Shown here: positions 59,001 to 64,000 of the stretch, piece after piece | How positions within the stretch are numbered: position 1 is the stretch's first letter | Layout of the letters: each line of letters begins with the position of its first letter | DNA from: Adiantum capillus-veneris | Taxonomy: Eukaryota; Streptophyta; Polypodiopsida; Polypodiales; Pteridaceae | DNA: 64,000 nt | Assembly: GCA_014529385.2 (NCBI GenBank) | Contig: CM043971.1 | Span: 33,499,709-33,563,708, forward strand | Reading direction: 5' to 3' | Translations under genes and position numbers: made by a program | The notes under the pieces: generated by a model | Told to the model about the DNA's origin: nothing | Database searches by the model: none | Seen by the model: the letters and a program-made list of their open reading frames with translations, nothing else

Positions 59001-59624
59001 CCCACAATGAAGCCTCGCACTATAAAAAAGATTATATAGAAAGAATTGATGCAACAAAAAAGGTACTTGATAGGGCATACACACCACTAAGAATGGGAAG
59101 AATTTCCACAAAATCAACTGACTCGGATGAAAACTTCACAATGTGAAATCTGCATGTCCGCTAATACGACTAAAACATTTACCTAGATGAATCCAAGAAG
59201 AGCCCAAATTAACCTATGAAGGAATGTGCAGCTATAGCCTCATGGTAGTACCCATAACACAATATAAACAACTTCATCATGCATAGTATTGACTAGATAC
59301 TAAAATTGAGCCTAAATCACTGAATCTTTCAAGAGCTTGTTGACGAGGCAAGCAATGTGACACTGATTATAATCAGAATTGAGTGGCAAAACCAAGCATC
59401 AAAATTAAAAATCAAATTACAGGCCAAGTTGGGCAACTAAAAAAGATACGATGGTCCACATACTATAAGACCAAGACGAAATGCTGAATCAGCTTGCCAA
59501 CAATGCAAGCAATGTGACATGATTAAAATTATAGGTTGTGTGACATATACCTTCATTTCCGCGTCTTTGAACATGTTTAACAGCGCTTTTTGGAACTTTG
59601 GTGTTTCTTTATTTGCTCGATGAA
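28049..59624 (-). CDS. TFB1: TFIIH core subunit p62 / TFB1 (partial, 11 exons seen)
   Basis: Minus-strand spliced gene for the p62/Tfb1 subunit of general transcription factor TFIIH, which works in RNA polymerase II initiation and nucleotide excision repair. Translated exons join in phase: PH-domain end ('[17 protein letters not shown]', '[19 protein letters not shown]'), BSD1 ('[20 protein letters not shown]' then W), the conserved linker ('[13 protein letters not shown]', '[15 protein letters not shown]'), BSD2 ('[19 protein letters not shown]', '[16 protein letters not shown]'), then 'DDYLSLP' and '[11 protein letters not shown]...[13 protein letters not shown]'. This is the known plant TFB1 order. 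The first about 55 residues and the C-terminal half are not found. The intron between BSD2 exons is 21.5 kb and filled with retroelements; no exon is broken by them. Identification rests on remembered family sequence. Confidence 0.9.
28299..28349. repeat. Homopolymer G51
   Basis: 51 consecutive G within a TFB1 intron. Confidence 0.95.
28847..28912 (-). CDS. TFB1: TFB1 exon after BSD2
   Basis: 66 nt, acceptor TCTGCCAG, donor GTATGT. Reads '[20 protein letters not shown]' then LP, as in plant homologues. Confidence 0.9.
28996..29151 (-). CDS. TFB1: TFB1 exon: end of BSD2
   Basis: 156 nt, acceptor GCTACTCAG, donor GTAAGC. Reads '[20 protein letters not shown]' then an acidic stretch, phase 0, directly continuing VPSK of the exon at 50630. 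Confidence 0.93.
29422..30001. repeat. Tandem duplication, unit about 304 bp x2
   Basis: 29422-29725 and 29726-30001 are near-identical. The second copy has lost about 28 bp. Each contains the end of a Ty3 integrase frame ('[10 protein letters not shown]' on the minus strand). Confidence 0.85.
29640..30700 (-). pseudogene. Ty3/gypsy pol scraps (protease to integrase)
   Basis: Minus-strand order: protease '[20 protein letters not shown]' (about 30650-30580), then the pre-integrase region ending '[13 protein letters not shown]' (30541-30341), the integrase tail '[20 protein letters not shown]' (30110-29901) and '[11 protein letters not shown]'. RT, RNase H and most of the core are missing. It lies in the giant TFB1 intron. 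Confidence 0.75.
30770..30915 (+). pseudogene. Ty3/gypsy RT-RNase H junction scrap, opposite strand
   Basis: Plus-strand '[20 protein letters not shown]' then [11 protein letters not shown] matches the segment after the RT thumb in Ty3/gypsy ('SFLGL..YYR.FI..FS.IA.PL..L'). Its orientation is opposite to the neighbouring scraps, so it has been inverted or comes from another insertion. Confidence 0.65.
30928..31488 (+). repeat. Solo LTR of the I family
   Basis: 561 bp, TGTAGC...GCTACA (6-bp terminal inverted repeat), flanked by GTATC on both sides (30923-30927 and 31489-31493). Homologous to the LTRs of element I (39128 and 43794). Confidence 0.93.
31494..32455. other. No gene recognised
   Basis: Intronic repeat-derived sequence. 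32030-32160 has a 'CAGCATTTT/GCTGATCTGC'-like vocabulary also seen in K-family LTRs, but boundaries could not be set. Confidence 0.4.
32460..33560 (+). repeat. Old long LTR (D-type), plus strand
   Basis: Homologous in reverse orientation to the split LTR at 7500-8205/11610-12048: 'TTTATAGGTTGGTGGG' (32469), 'CCCCTTTGCACATATGGTAA' (32737), 'AGGGTTTCGCACC' (33060), and 'AATAAAGAAATACCGAAAGG' (33356). Both ends are uncertain. Confidence 0.65.
33683..33912 (+). pseudogene. Gag N-terminal remnant interrupted by element H
   Basis: '[20 protein letters not shown]' opens at 33685, then after a frame change '[20 protein letters not shown]' and 'QNPRFIGFL' run into the H insertion and continue at 45719 ('[11 protein letters not shown]'). 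It lies just after the old LTR, as gag should. Confidence 0.55.
33913..34566 (-). repeat. 3' LTR of element H
   Basis: 654 bp; on the element strand TGTCACAAACTG...GTCTGTTACA. Carries the 'CCGAAAGGGGCGCCAGTC' block (34050-34070) and ACGTGGC boxes near its start. Confidence 0.92.
34571..34591. repeat. Homopolymer C21 (expanded polypurine tract of H)
   Basis: 21 C on the plus strand, i.e. G21 on the element strand, at the position of the polypurine tract. Confidence 0.9.
35172..36510 (-). pseudogene. Integrase with chromodomain (element H)
   Basis: Zinc-binding domain H2C2 intact: '[20 protein letters not shown]' with His pair and '[10 protein letters not shown]' (36500-36270). Core frame 36266-35736: '[20 protein letters not shown]' (Asp 1), '[14 protein letters not shown]' (Asp 2), 'TDGQSEIAN' (Glu). 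C-terminal frame 35680-35432: '[19 protein letters not shown]'. The chromodomain 35430-35172 reads '[20 protein letters not shown]' and '[20 protein letters not shown]'. Chromodomains steer chromovirus integration to particular chromatin. All catalytic residues are present; a few frame changes separate the parts. Confidence 0.88.
36572..37073 (-). pseudogene. RNase H domain (element H)
   Basis: '[20 protein letters not shown]' (catalytic Asp) and '[20 protein letters not shown]' (catalytic Glu) at 37073-36786, then a stop (TAG) after CTNH. The remainder follows at 36770-36588 ('[20 protein letters not shown]'). Confidence 0.85.
37179..37796 (-). pseudogene. Reverse transcriptase (element H)
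   Basis: Two frames: 37796-37548 with '[20 protein letters not shown]' and '[15 protein letters not shown]' (first catalytic Asp), and 37523-37179 with '[17 protein letters not shown]' and '[13 protein letters not shown]' (catalytic Asp pair, here FFDD rather than YLDD). One shift and one stop separate them. Confidence 0.87.
37750..38480 (-). pseudogene. Protease and pol N-terminus (element H)
   Basis: 38079-37747 carries '[20 protein letters not shown]' and '[15 protein letters not shown]', the protease-RT linker and RT start. Upstream, broken frames read '[18 protein letters not shown]' (about 38460-38400) for the active-site loop. The catalytic D-G-G-A differs from the usual D-S/T-G-A. 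Confidence 0.7.
38400..39127 (-). pseudogene. Gag, C-terminal part (element H)
   Basis: The frame 38688-38398 ('[18 protein letters not shown]', '[11 protein letters not shown]') is the retrotransposon gag capsid region. Further up '[13 protein letters not shown]' and a Ser/Asp-rich linker run to the insertion of element I. Confidence 0.75.
39128..39706 (+). repeat. 5' LTR of element I
   Basis: 579 bp; ends ...ACGCTACA. Followed by GGTGATCTCATTTTGG, not the initiator-Met primer site used by H, K, F and G. Confidence 0.9.
40278..42150 (+). pseudogene. Gag polyprotein (element I)
   Basis: The capsid-like region opens at 40278 ('[20 protein letters not shown]', '[14 protein letters not shown]') and continues at 40560-40988 ('[20 protein letters not shown]'), separated by two stops. 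Nucleocapsid: '[14 protein letters not shown]' and '[14 protein letters not shown]' (41031-41135), '[14 protein letters not shown]' and '[15 protein letters not shown]' (41420-41530). That is four CCHC knuckles, the last with five residues before His. The long frame 41273-42154 continues as a Ser/Pro-rich tail. Gag packages element RNA. Confidence 0.82.
42150..42714 (+). pseudogene. Retropepsin-like protease (element I)
   Basis: '[20 protein letters not shown]' then M gives the aspartic protease active site as D-G-G-S (42150-42230). After a stop (42255), '[19 protein letters not shown]' and '[15 protein letters not shown]' (42286-42440) are the flap and the 'I-G-R-W-L' strand typical of plant Ty3/gypsy proteases. 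Confidence 0.82.
42715..43793 (+). other. C-rich interior of element I, no pol
   Basis: From about 43020 the strand is built of CCCCTCGCCC/CCCACCCC runs ending in C71 (43212-43282). The 3' part (43285-43793) has no recognised frame. Confidence 0.6.
43212..43282. repeat. Homopolymer C71
   Basis: 71 consecutive C. The poly-glycine peptide on the other strand is an artefact. Confidence 0.95.
43794..44370 (+). repeat. 3' LTR of element I
   Basis: 577 bp, TGTAGCAGGG...GCGCTACA, close to the 5' LTR; few differences, so a fairly young insertion. Confidence 0.92.
44390..45020 (-). pseudogene. Gag, N-terminal part (element H)
   Basis: Minus-strand pieces: '[20 protein letters not shown]' (45005-44945), '[20 protein letters not shown]' and 'KEVHTQWQK' (44860-44780), and a Lys/Ser-rich segment (44772-44390, '[20 protein letters not shown]'). 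It continues across element I at 39127. The start codon lies about 55 nt after the primer site. Confidence 0.65.
45060..45071 (-). promoter_or_regulatory. Primer-binding site (tRNA-iMet) of element H
   Basis: TGGTATCAGAGC on the minus strand, one base inside the 5' LTR; the standard initiator-Met tRNA complement. Confidence 0.9.
45073..45713 (-). repeat. 5' LTR of element H
   Basis: 641 bp, near-identical to 33913-34566; on the plus strand TGTAAAAGACTTGG...TTTGTGACA. Confidence 0.92.
45714..47060. repeat. Repeat-derived sequence without intact genes
   Basis: 45719-45800 continues the gag remnant from 33912. 46276-46305 is a (GGGA)n run. 46397-46546 is a 72-bp tandem duplication ('CTCTTGCTCGGGCTAGCC...' x2). 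47066-47076 (CTCTGATACCA) is a primer-binding site on the minus strand belonging to LTR G. No protein recognised. Confidence 0.55.
47081..48360 (-). repeat. LTR of family G (5' LTR position)
   Basis: 1280 bp from TGGTCATTGTGG to GCACGTGACA (plus strand), with a (CT)n run at 47131-47174. A tRNA-iMet primer site just left (47066-47076) shows that the element read leftward on the minus strand. The matching interior and second LTR were not found. Homologous to about 61240-62148. Confidence 0.7.
48690..49131 (+). pseudogene. Ty3/gypsy integrase C-terminal fragment
   Basis: 'SSNHPESNG' (with the following Gln and Thr codons altered), then '[20 protein letters not shown]' and '[13 protein letters not shown]' (48838-49131), '[16 protein letters not shown]'. 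This is the end of the integrase core and the following domain. Its sequence differs from D and H, so it is another lineage. Confidence 0.8.
49140..50629. other. Intron sequence, no gene recognised
   Basis: A plus frame at 49797-49979 is open but unrecognised. Contains (GT)n plus G49 at 50015-50082. Confidence 0.5.
50034..50082. repeat. Homopolymer G49 after a short (GT)n
   Basis: 49 consecutive G directly following GTGTGTGTGTT. Confidence 0.95.
50630..50686 (-). CDS. TFB1: TFB1 exon: BSD2 middle
   Basis: 57 nt, acceptor GGTTCCAG, donor GTAAAG. Reads '[19 protein letters not shown]'. The next exon lies 21.5 kb away. Confidence 0.92.
50978..51022 (-). CDS. TFB1: TFB1 exon: start of BSD2
   Basis: 45 nt, acceptor TTGTGCAG, donor GTACTA. 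Reads '[15 protein letters not shown]'. Confidence 0.93.
51102..51197 (-). CDS. TFB1: TFB1 exon: conserved linker
   Basis: 96 nt, acceptor TTTTGCAG, donor GTCAGT. Reads 32 residues ending '[14 protein letters not shown]', matching the plant TFB1 linker before BSD2. Confidence 0.92.
51283..51358 (-). CDS. TFB1: TFB1 exon: BSD1 core
   Basis: 76 nt, acceptor ACTGTAAG, donor GTTCTA. Joins in phase to give [26 protein letters not shown] with the invariant Phe-Trp of BSD domains. Confidence 0.92.
51360..52909. other. TFB1 intron, no element recognised
   Basis: AT-rich intron sequence. A short direct repeat 'AAAGCCAAATACG(T)ACAAGCACGGCTTTTACACTCTA' occurs twice at about 52285-52362. Confidence 0.6.
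52910..53054 (-). CDS. TFB1: TFB1 exon: PH-BSD1 linker
   Basis: 145 nt, acceptor TTTCACAG, donor GTATGA. Reads '[12 protein letters not shown]...' to '[17 protein letters not shown]', the linker and first BSD1 helix, ending in phase 2. Confidence 0.9.
53471..53531 (-). CDS. TFB1: TFB1 exon: end of PH domain
   Basis: 61 nt between GCATGCAG and GTAAGG. Reads '[20 protein letters not shown]' and ends in phase 1, the last strand and helix of the PH domain. Confidence 0.9.
54470..55587 (-). repeat. 3' LTR of element K
   Basis: 1118 bp. Highly similar to 57616-58732, differing by scattered substitutions and small indels; 'TGTCACGTGACA' terminus. Confidence 0.94.
55588..56573 (-). pseudogene. Element K, downstream coding-like frames
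   Basis: 56573-56196 reads '[20 protein letters not shown]' and two copies of an 'ILA(F/L)E(S/P)(R/W)SKEP' unit. 56233-55721 reads '[20 protein letters not shown]'. No known family. The frames abut the upstream K ORF and may once have been one reading frame. Confidence 0.45.
56570..57181 (-). CDS. Element K ORF: gag-like start, coiled coil, acidic His-Asp repeats
   Basis: About 200 codons open. An internal '[14 protein letters not shown]' (57097) resembles the usual 'M.TTRSG' start of plant Ty3/gypsy gag. Then a charged helix likely to form a coiled coil ('[20 protein letters not shown]', '[20 protein letters not shown]'), then a degenerate repeat of Asp-Asn-Asp-Lys-His-Asp-Asp-Leu units near the end. 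No capsid or zinc knuckle is visible. It may help packaging or be a diverged gag. Function is not assigned. Confidence 0.5.
   Translation of the reverse strand: MNLRTQDPQEPKSLVDLRTQEPTRTHDCRMIITRSGLDTSLGSDEHERGEEEFSPPGGFSNPSPSTTKIALTPMEELDQDREAEIKAYEEDMAAIERKYQERRAAIEAEFYRENKAQMQELLRLFSQAQAHMQQNREKETLSVSSSPKQDTQDLHDCVKHDDELKYDLHDDLSDNDKHDDLDANALHNDLDDNDKHDELHVKM
57603..57614 (-). promoter_or_regulatory. Primer-binding site (tRNA-iMet) of element K
   Basis: TGGTATCAGAGC on the minus strand, one base from the 5' LTR. Confidence 0.92.
57616..58732 (-). repeat. 5' LTR of element K
   Basis: 1117 bp; see the element entry. Followed by target duplication CCTAT. Confidence 0.94.
59002..59019 (-). 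CDS. TFB1: Possible 18-nt TFB1 micro-exon
   Basis: Acceptor TTTTTTATAG, donor GTGAGT, phase 0 on both sides, adding CEASLW. Both neighbours also join in phase without it, so it is only tentative. Confidence 0.3.
59178..59290. repeat. Intronic repeat equivalent to the empty K insertion site
   Basis: 'CCTAGATGAATCCAAGAAGA' then 'GCCCAAATTAACCTATGAAG' and 'GTGCAGCTATAG' match the K left flank (54431-54469) joined to its right flank (58733-58820), with a single CCTAT. Confidence 0.85.
59551..59624 (-). CDS. TFB1: TFB1 exon: PH domain, middle strand
   Basis: 74 nt, acceptor ...GTGTGCAG, donor GTATAT. After two carried bases it reads '[20 protein letters not shown]' plus AEMK, aligning with the plant 'GHK..KEG....LLNL' strand of the PH domain. 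Assignment is weaker than for the exons below. Confidence 0.55.
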
Positions 59625-61100
59625 CTGCACACGTACAGCAAATTCAGAATGCCTCAACTTCTAAGGTGTCACATCATTACACTGAACAGCAATGTTCTTC
59701 AACATAGTTCGACTCCAGGAGTCCAGCATCAAGAAAAAGAAAAAAAAAAAAGGACTTACATTTTTCTGGTCATCTGATGATCACTACATCTCTCATTTTG
59801 CATATTTTGTTCATGTAAATCATCAAGAGCCAAAGTCAACTGAAGAACAATACATAGCTAGGAGAGCCTTCAGTCACAAACCAGCATCGTTGAAATCTTG
59901 GAAGAACCAATTTTTTCTCAACTGGAAGTAATCGACATTCATATGGGCTTTGCTAGGCCAAATGTATTGAAAGAGAGTTGTGTGATTCATTGACCTAGGA
60001 GGGTCGGATACAAAGAGAAGCAATTAATGCATCGCGAGGACCACAGATCTTGGCAAGCATGATACTTATTTAATGTAAGACTAAAGAGAAGGCACGTTTG
60101 ATACAAGTGCAATTTGAGGGCTTTGGGACTCTTGCCAATGTGCAATCTCAGGTCACCATTTCTGTCAGGTCTACATTTCTAGGGTATTAGTGGTACTATG
60201 CTGGGGTTGTTTCAGCTAACTGCAGGTCTGTGGTTCTTTGGTTGTATCAACAAGACTTGACAGTAATCAACTCATCAAGCCCCTTCCCCACAGGGCTGCT
60301 TCCAATGTACTGGGACTTGAATCATGCACAAGTGCCAGTCTTCAAAATCCTCTAAGCAGGCCCAAAACCAGAACCCTGTTCATCTTCGTCAGAAAATAAT
60401 CTTTCAAGTTGCAGACAGCTTGAGAGTAAACTAAAGAGCAAGAAAAACAAGATATTGTTAATTTTTAACAAATAGTAATAGCTGAGGAATAGATATCTTA
60501 GGCAACAAGTGTAACAAGAGATCCCATGTTCCATAAAACTATCACAGCAACCACATAAAAAGAACAGAGAACAGAAAGCCTTGAAAGTTAAAGCCAAACC
60601 ATATCCATGTTGAAATGTCCAAAGAATGGCACAAAATGGAAGTGCTAGAGCGAGACGAATTGGACGCTGACACCTAACATCCTAGGGTCAAGACAGGCTT
60701 GTAATTCGAGTAGTAAAATCTCTCAGGCTTGTTACTAAAATATTGTAGGATAGGGGGAGAATCTTCCTCTTCTTACCAGATCATCTACATTCACACAAGC
60801 TCAAGCGAAAACTAGGTATTTTTTAAGTTCAGTTGGGTGGGAGCCCCACGGCTGTCACTTTGTTATATCCAATCAATTGGTGCAATCTCAAGCTTGGCTT
60901 GTCAAACTTTCTTTCTCTATCTACCACTCTTGTGCATGAATGTGCTTGCTCGTATACACTTCCCCATTGTGCCATAGCCACCGCACCCAACAACCTCCCC
61001 TTGCGATTTGGACCAATCCCCAACTACATAGAGACCTCAATGCTGCACACACTATGCCACACAAGCTAATAAAGTCACACAGACTATGCCACATAGGCTA
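59625..61100. other. No gene assigned
   Basis: The missing TFB1 N-terminal exon(s) could lie here but none was recognised. A short minus frame ending 'LFSDEDEQGSGFGPA' stop (about 60415-60359) could be the last exon of an upstream gene; unsupported. Confidence 0.35.
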
Positions 61101-62148
61101 CAAAGTGTCTAAATGTATATACCTTCATAAGGTCAGAATAGTCTGAACTTACGAATTATATGAGGGGATAAAACACTCACCAAAATACAAAGCAAGGGAC
61201 ACAAAAAAATAGCAAAGGCACTTTATTTGTTACTAAACAAAACTAGATGAAATAAACCATTATGTCAACCGGTAACTCTTTGAGATGAGGTGCCTTTGCG
61301 GCTCAATCGATGCACCCATGAGATCAGGCTCGATGTGGGTTGTGCACAATGGGGTAGATCTGGAACTGATTTGCACGCCGATGTGAGACGAAGGGCTGAA
61401 TGCTGGCTGCAAAAATGCAGATCTGCAACGTAAAAACACAGCAGATCTGGGGGTTTGTGCAGGGCTGAAAACACAGCAGGGAATGGAACAGATTGTGGGC
61501 AGCAGATGCACAACTTCAAGGAGAAGATGGGGCTCAGAGACAAAGGGAAGATGGGCTGCCAGGCACTACAAGTAGGCTGCAATCTGAGCACTCTAGGGCA
61601 GATCCGAGTGGAGAGGATGATCGCGGAGTAAAAACCCTAGAAACGTGTGGGCAATGGTTCTTGCAAAAACGCTAGGGTAGCAGATAGGGCATCCAAGATA
61701 TGAGTGAATAGAGAGAGGGGAGAGTGTCTTTTTATAGGGGTAAGTCACATGGAGTTCCAATGGTCATTTTCCATCTAGAAAATGAAGAACCATCTAGTAA
61801 CTTGTAGTGCAATATGCACACATAGGGTGTCTGGCACTATGCGGGCCATATCTCACTCACTGGTGATGCTTTTAACCTAGGACTTGAAGTTTGAACCGAC
61901 GCGTTCCCCTAGACCTAATCTACATGCTTATGGTCGGATGCCCACCAAACTGTAACAACACCCATCAAACCCCTACACAAACCATACTAGAAATGCATAT
62001 CTGATGGACTAGTTTGGGCATGCAGGTCTTGTGAGCAGACTAACAAAATTGCTGGAGCTGAATCCCTCAGACTCAATAGACAAATCTTGGCTCCGAAGAC
62101 GACAGAGTAGCATGTCCACATGGCACATAGAGGCATGTGCACGTGACA
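61100..62148 (-). repeat. LTR fragment or solo LTR of family G
   Basis: Homologous to 47081-48360: 'GGTAACTCTTTGAGATGA' (61270), 'TTTGGGCATGCAGGTCTTG' (62010), 'AGCATGTCCACATGGCACAT' (62109), ending GCACGTGACA at 62148. The left end is uncertain and no target duplication was seen. Confidence 0.65.
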
Positions 62149-63106
62149 CTAGAGTTCTCCAAAATGGGGGTGCCCAGATTTGAAGCTAACTCTGCTATAA
62201 ACCCTGCCGCACCATCAAGGTTAGTGACACGTGACAAAATGCTGTAAATGTGCCACATCAGCTGAAGTATGCCACATCAGCATAGAAGCTAATTAATCAG
62301 CAAAATGGACTAATAGTGCATATGCACAGCCCTTTGGCCATACAACCATGCGATGCAACCTTGAATGCCACCAGCTGGTGATGACATATCTCCAACAGCT
62401 CCTCACTCCAGTCTAGGTTGAAGAATGCCACCATATGGTGATGACATATCTCCAACGGCTCCTCTTCCGGCCAGATGGGTGGTCCAACTTCACATCGTTG
62501 AAGAAGATACTCCAGTCTAGGTAGAGGTAGAGGCTTGATGACAAAATCTACAAGATTGTCTAAAATGGGACAATACTCCTAGCTCATACAACCATCCTCA
62601 ATGTAGTGGTAATAAACATCAATGTAATCTCAAACAAAGTGGTAATAAACATCATTATGCTCAATCCATCCATGAACAAAAGAACTATGCGATAAAGCAA
62701 TGGCACTCGGAGAAACTAAATAAATTATAGTAGCAGATGAAGGTGTAATAGCAAGATAATTCAAAATCTATCGAAGCCATTAATGTAACACAGGAATCAA
62801 AGACAACACAAGAATAAAGATAGAGCACAATAAACGCACGGAACAAAGATCTTTACTGATATGAAACAAAGTCACAAACAACAGGGCACACCCCTGATGA
62901 AGGAGCTCAAACCACTCAAGCTATCACAACTTGCATGCGCAACAGCAATCACAATCTCGTTCTTTCTCCCAATCACAATCTCAATCGCACTCGCAATCAC
63001 AATCTCAATCGCATAAAGGTCTTGCCAAGAGTAGGCAGTTTTGTTGTCGGGCGACGCTTTTCCGAACTCGTAGACAACCACTCTCCCCTCTTGTGCTAAC
63101 ACACAA
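62149..63106. repeat. Short-repeat region, no gene
   Basis: 62343-62470 holds two copies (about 62 bp apart) of 'GGTGATGACATATCTCCAAC' with flanking 'GAATGCCACCA'. 62946-63012 repeats 'CAATCACAATCTC(A/G)' several times. Nothing coding is recognised. Confidence 0.55.
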
Positions 63107-63152
63107 GGGATTTCTGATAAAATTGGCACGATGCAGAGAAGATTAGCATGGC
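63107..63152 (+). ncRNA. Truncated U6 snRNA-like sequence
   Basis: 46 nt align without gaps to the 5' half of plant U6 (GGGACAUCCGAUAAAAUUGG... through ...GAUUAGCAUGGC) with about five mismatches. The ACAGAGA box that pairs with the 5' splice site reads GCAGAGA. The 5'-terminal stem-loop is not conserved, though CTTGTG/CACAAG (63090-63106) could form another hairpin. No plant U6 promoter (USE or TATA at the usual spacing) was seen upstream. The sequence stops exactly at an LTR start, so the 3' half may lie beyond the window. Likely a pseudogene. Confidence 0.7.
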
Positions 63153-63469
63153 TGTAACAGACTTGGACACTCCGAGTCAAGAATCAATCACGACAGCACC
63201 AAATAACCACTTCAAAACAATTCACAGATCACAATAGATTTGCACTGGCCCGGCGGAGTTCCGTGCCTAGAGATATTGGCCCAAAGACTGGCACCCCTTT
63301 CGGTATTTCTTTATGTATTCATCAATGTCAAAGTACAAGAGAGCGGTTAGGGTTTCACTCTCAAACTCTTCATCCAGATGCCCTGCAGAGTGAGCCCTCA
63401 CCGCTTATTTAAAGTTTACAAGGGATGCCCAAAAGCAAAGCCCCAAAAGCTTCCAAATCAAAAGCTAAA

Positions 63470-63516
<47 letters not shown>

Positions 63517-63775
63517 TGCCAAAGCGTAGAGAAAAAGCACCAATTGCGTCACTCAAAAAGCTGCAAATCAGCCCCGGAAAATCCGCTACAATTCTTGGAA
63601 ATCCAAACTGCTTCCACGTAGCATCTCTGCCGCCAAAGTTAAGGTTTCAGCCCCATTTAGGGTTTCAGCCAGCAGATAGGGTTAGGGTTTCCAGAAATTA
63701 GGGTTTCTGCAAACTAGGGTTTCTGGCAGAAATTAGGGTTTCTGCTCTTGGTAGCCACGCCATCACTTTGTGACA
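63153..63775 (-). repeat. 3' LTR of another H-family element, running off the window
   Basis: TGTAACAGACTTGGACACTC...TTTGTGACA, matching 33913-34566 apart from a different U3 with a (CT)n run (63472-63514) and 'TTAGGGTTTC' repeats (63660-63740). The polypurine tract (TTTCAAGAGGAGGGTA on the element strand) follows. Confidence 0.85.
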
Positions 63776-64000
63776 TACCCTCCTCTTGAAATCATTGTAA
63801 TCGCCCTCGATTACGCCTGCAAAACAGACAGAGGCATTAAACCGTCTTAGCAGACACTGACCGTTAGTACCTACGTACTAGGAACACACATCTAGCACAT
63901 GTACTAAATCGACAGTCACATCACACGACATCACTCGACATCACAGGACATCACATGACATTCAACATTCATTCGGATCTTAGACCATGATTTATCGGCA
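63776..64000 (-). mobile_element. Interior start of an H-family element (cut by window end)
   Basis: Matches 34592-34800: 'ATTACGCCT(A/G)CAAAACA', 'CTTAGCAGACACTGAC', and repeated 'CATCACA(C/G)GACAT' units. The rest lies outside the window. Confidence 0.8.

Noticed and set aside
60359-60420. Minus-strand 'LERLFSDEDEQGSGFGPA' as last exon of an upstream gene
   Set aside because: No second exon or family match found. It would also conflict with TFB1 5' exons lying further right.
62946-63012. CRISPR-like regular repeats
   Set aside because: Short degenerate tandem units without spacers, in a plant nuclear context.
62931-63146. Gln/Ser-rich plus-strand frame 'QSQSRSFSQSQSQSHS'
   Set aside because: Translation of the CAATCACAATCTC repeat; it also runs into the U6-like sequence.

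Overview
This is a nuclear, repeat-dominated window from a land plant. The evidence is Ty3/gypsy chromovirus elements primed by initiator-Met tRNA, L1-type LINEs, very long introns, and one spliced plant gene. The lineage cannot be fixed from sequence alone; the intron size and the amount of decayed retroelement would fit a large-genome seed-free plant such as a fern (low confidence). Nothing prokaryotic was seen.

Host gene: the only clear cellular gene is on the minus strand. It encodes the TFIIH core subunit p62/TFB1 (PH and BSD domains). Eleven exons were pieced together between 59624 and 28049; nine join in frame with GT/AG borders, and two at the 5' side are less certain. The first exon(s) and the 3' part are missing. 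One intron (29152-50629) is about 21.5 kb and is filled with nested retroelements. Another contains a 4.26-kb LTR element with intact target-site duplications.

Layout: 88-5870 holds minus-strand LINE sequence (ORF2 remnant, then ORF1 remnant) interrupted by a palindromic foldback array and a GT microsatellite. 5880-6590 has little but an unidentified coding-like stretch. 6590-8205 and 11610-12048 are pieces of a long LTR split by a complete non-autonomous LTR element, F (8206-11604). 12050-18520 is a decayed Ty3/gypsy chromovirus, D, whose gag is split by a solo LTR (16833-18006). 18560-20926 contains a LINE-endonuclease remnant and a perfect 83-bp tandem duplication. 20927-27694 is a complete-length LINE with 13-bp target duplications. 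28049-29151 holds TFB1 exons. 29152-50629 is the giant intron: Ty3 scraps, a solo LTR (30928-31488), an old LTR plus gag remnant, then chromovirus H (33913-45713), itself split by gag-protease element I (39128-44380), then LTR G and another integrase scrap. 50630-59624 holds the 5'-ward TFB1 exons and element K (54470-58732). 61-64 kb holds LTR fragments, a truncated U6 snRNA-like sequence, and the edge of another H-family LTR element inserted exactly at its end.

How the parts relate: LTR families share their 5' start (TGTCAC...), a conserved AATAAA/CCGAAAGGGG block and, in F/H, repeated TGACGTGGC boxes. Element F looks like a large-deletion derivative of the H lineage. I and K are also non-autonomous and would depend on proteins made elsewhere. 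All element ORFs seen carry stops or frameshifts.
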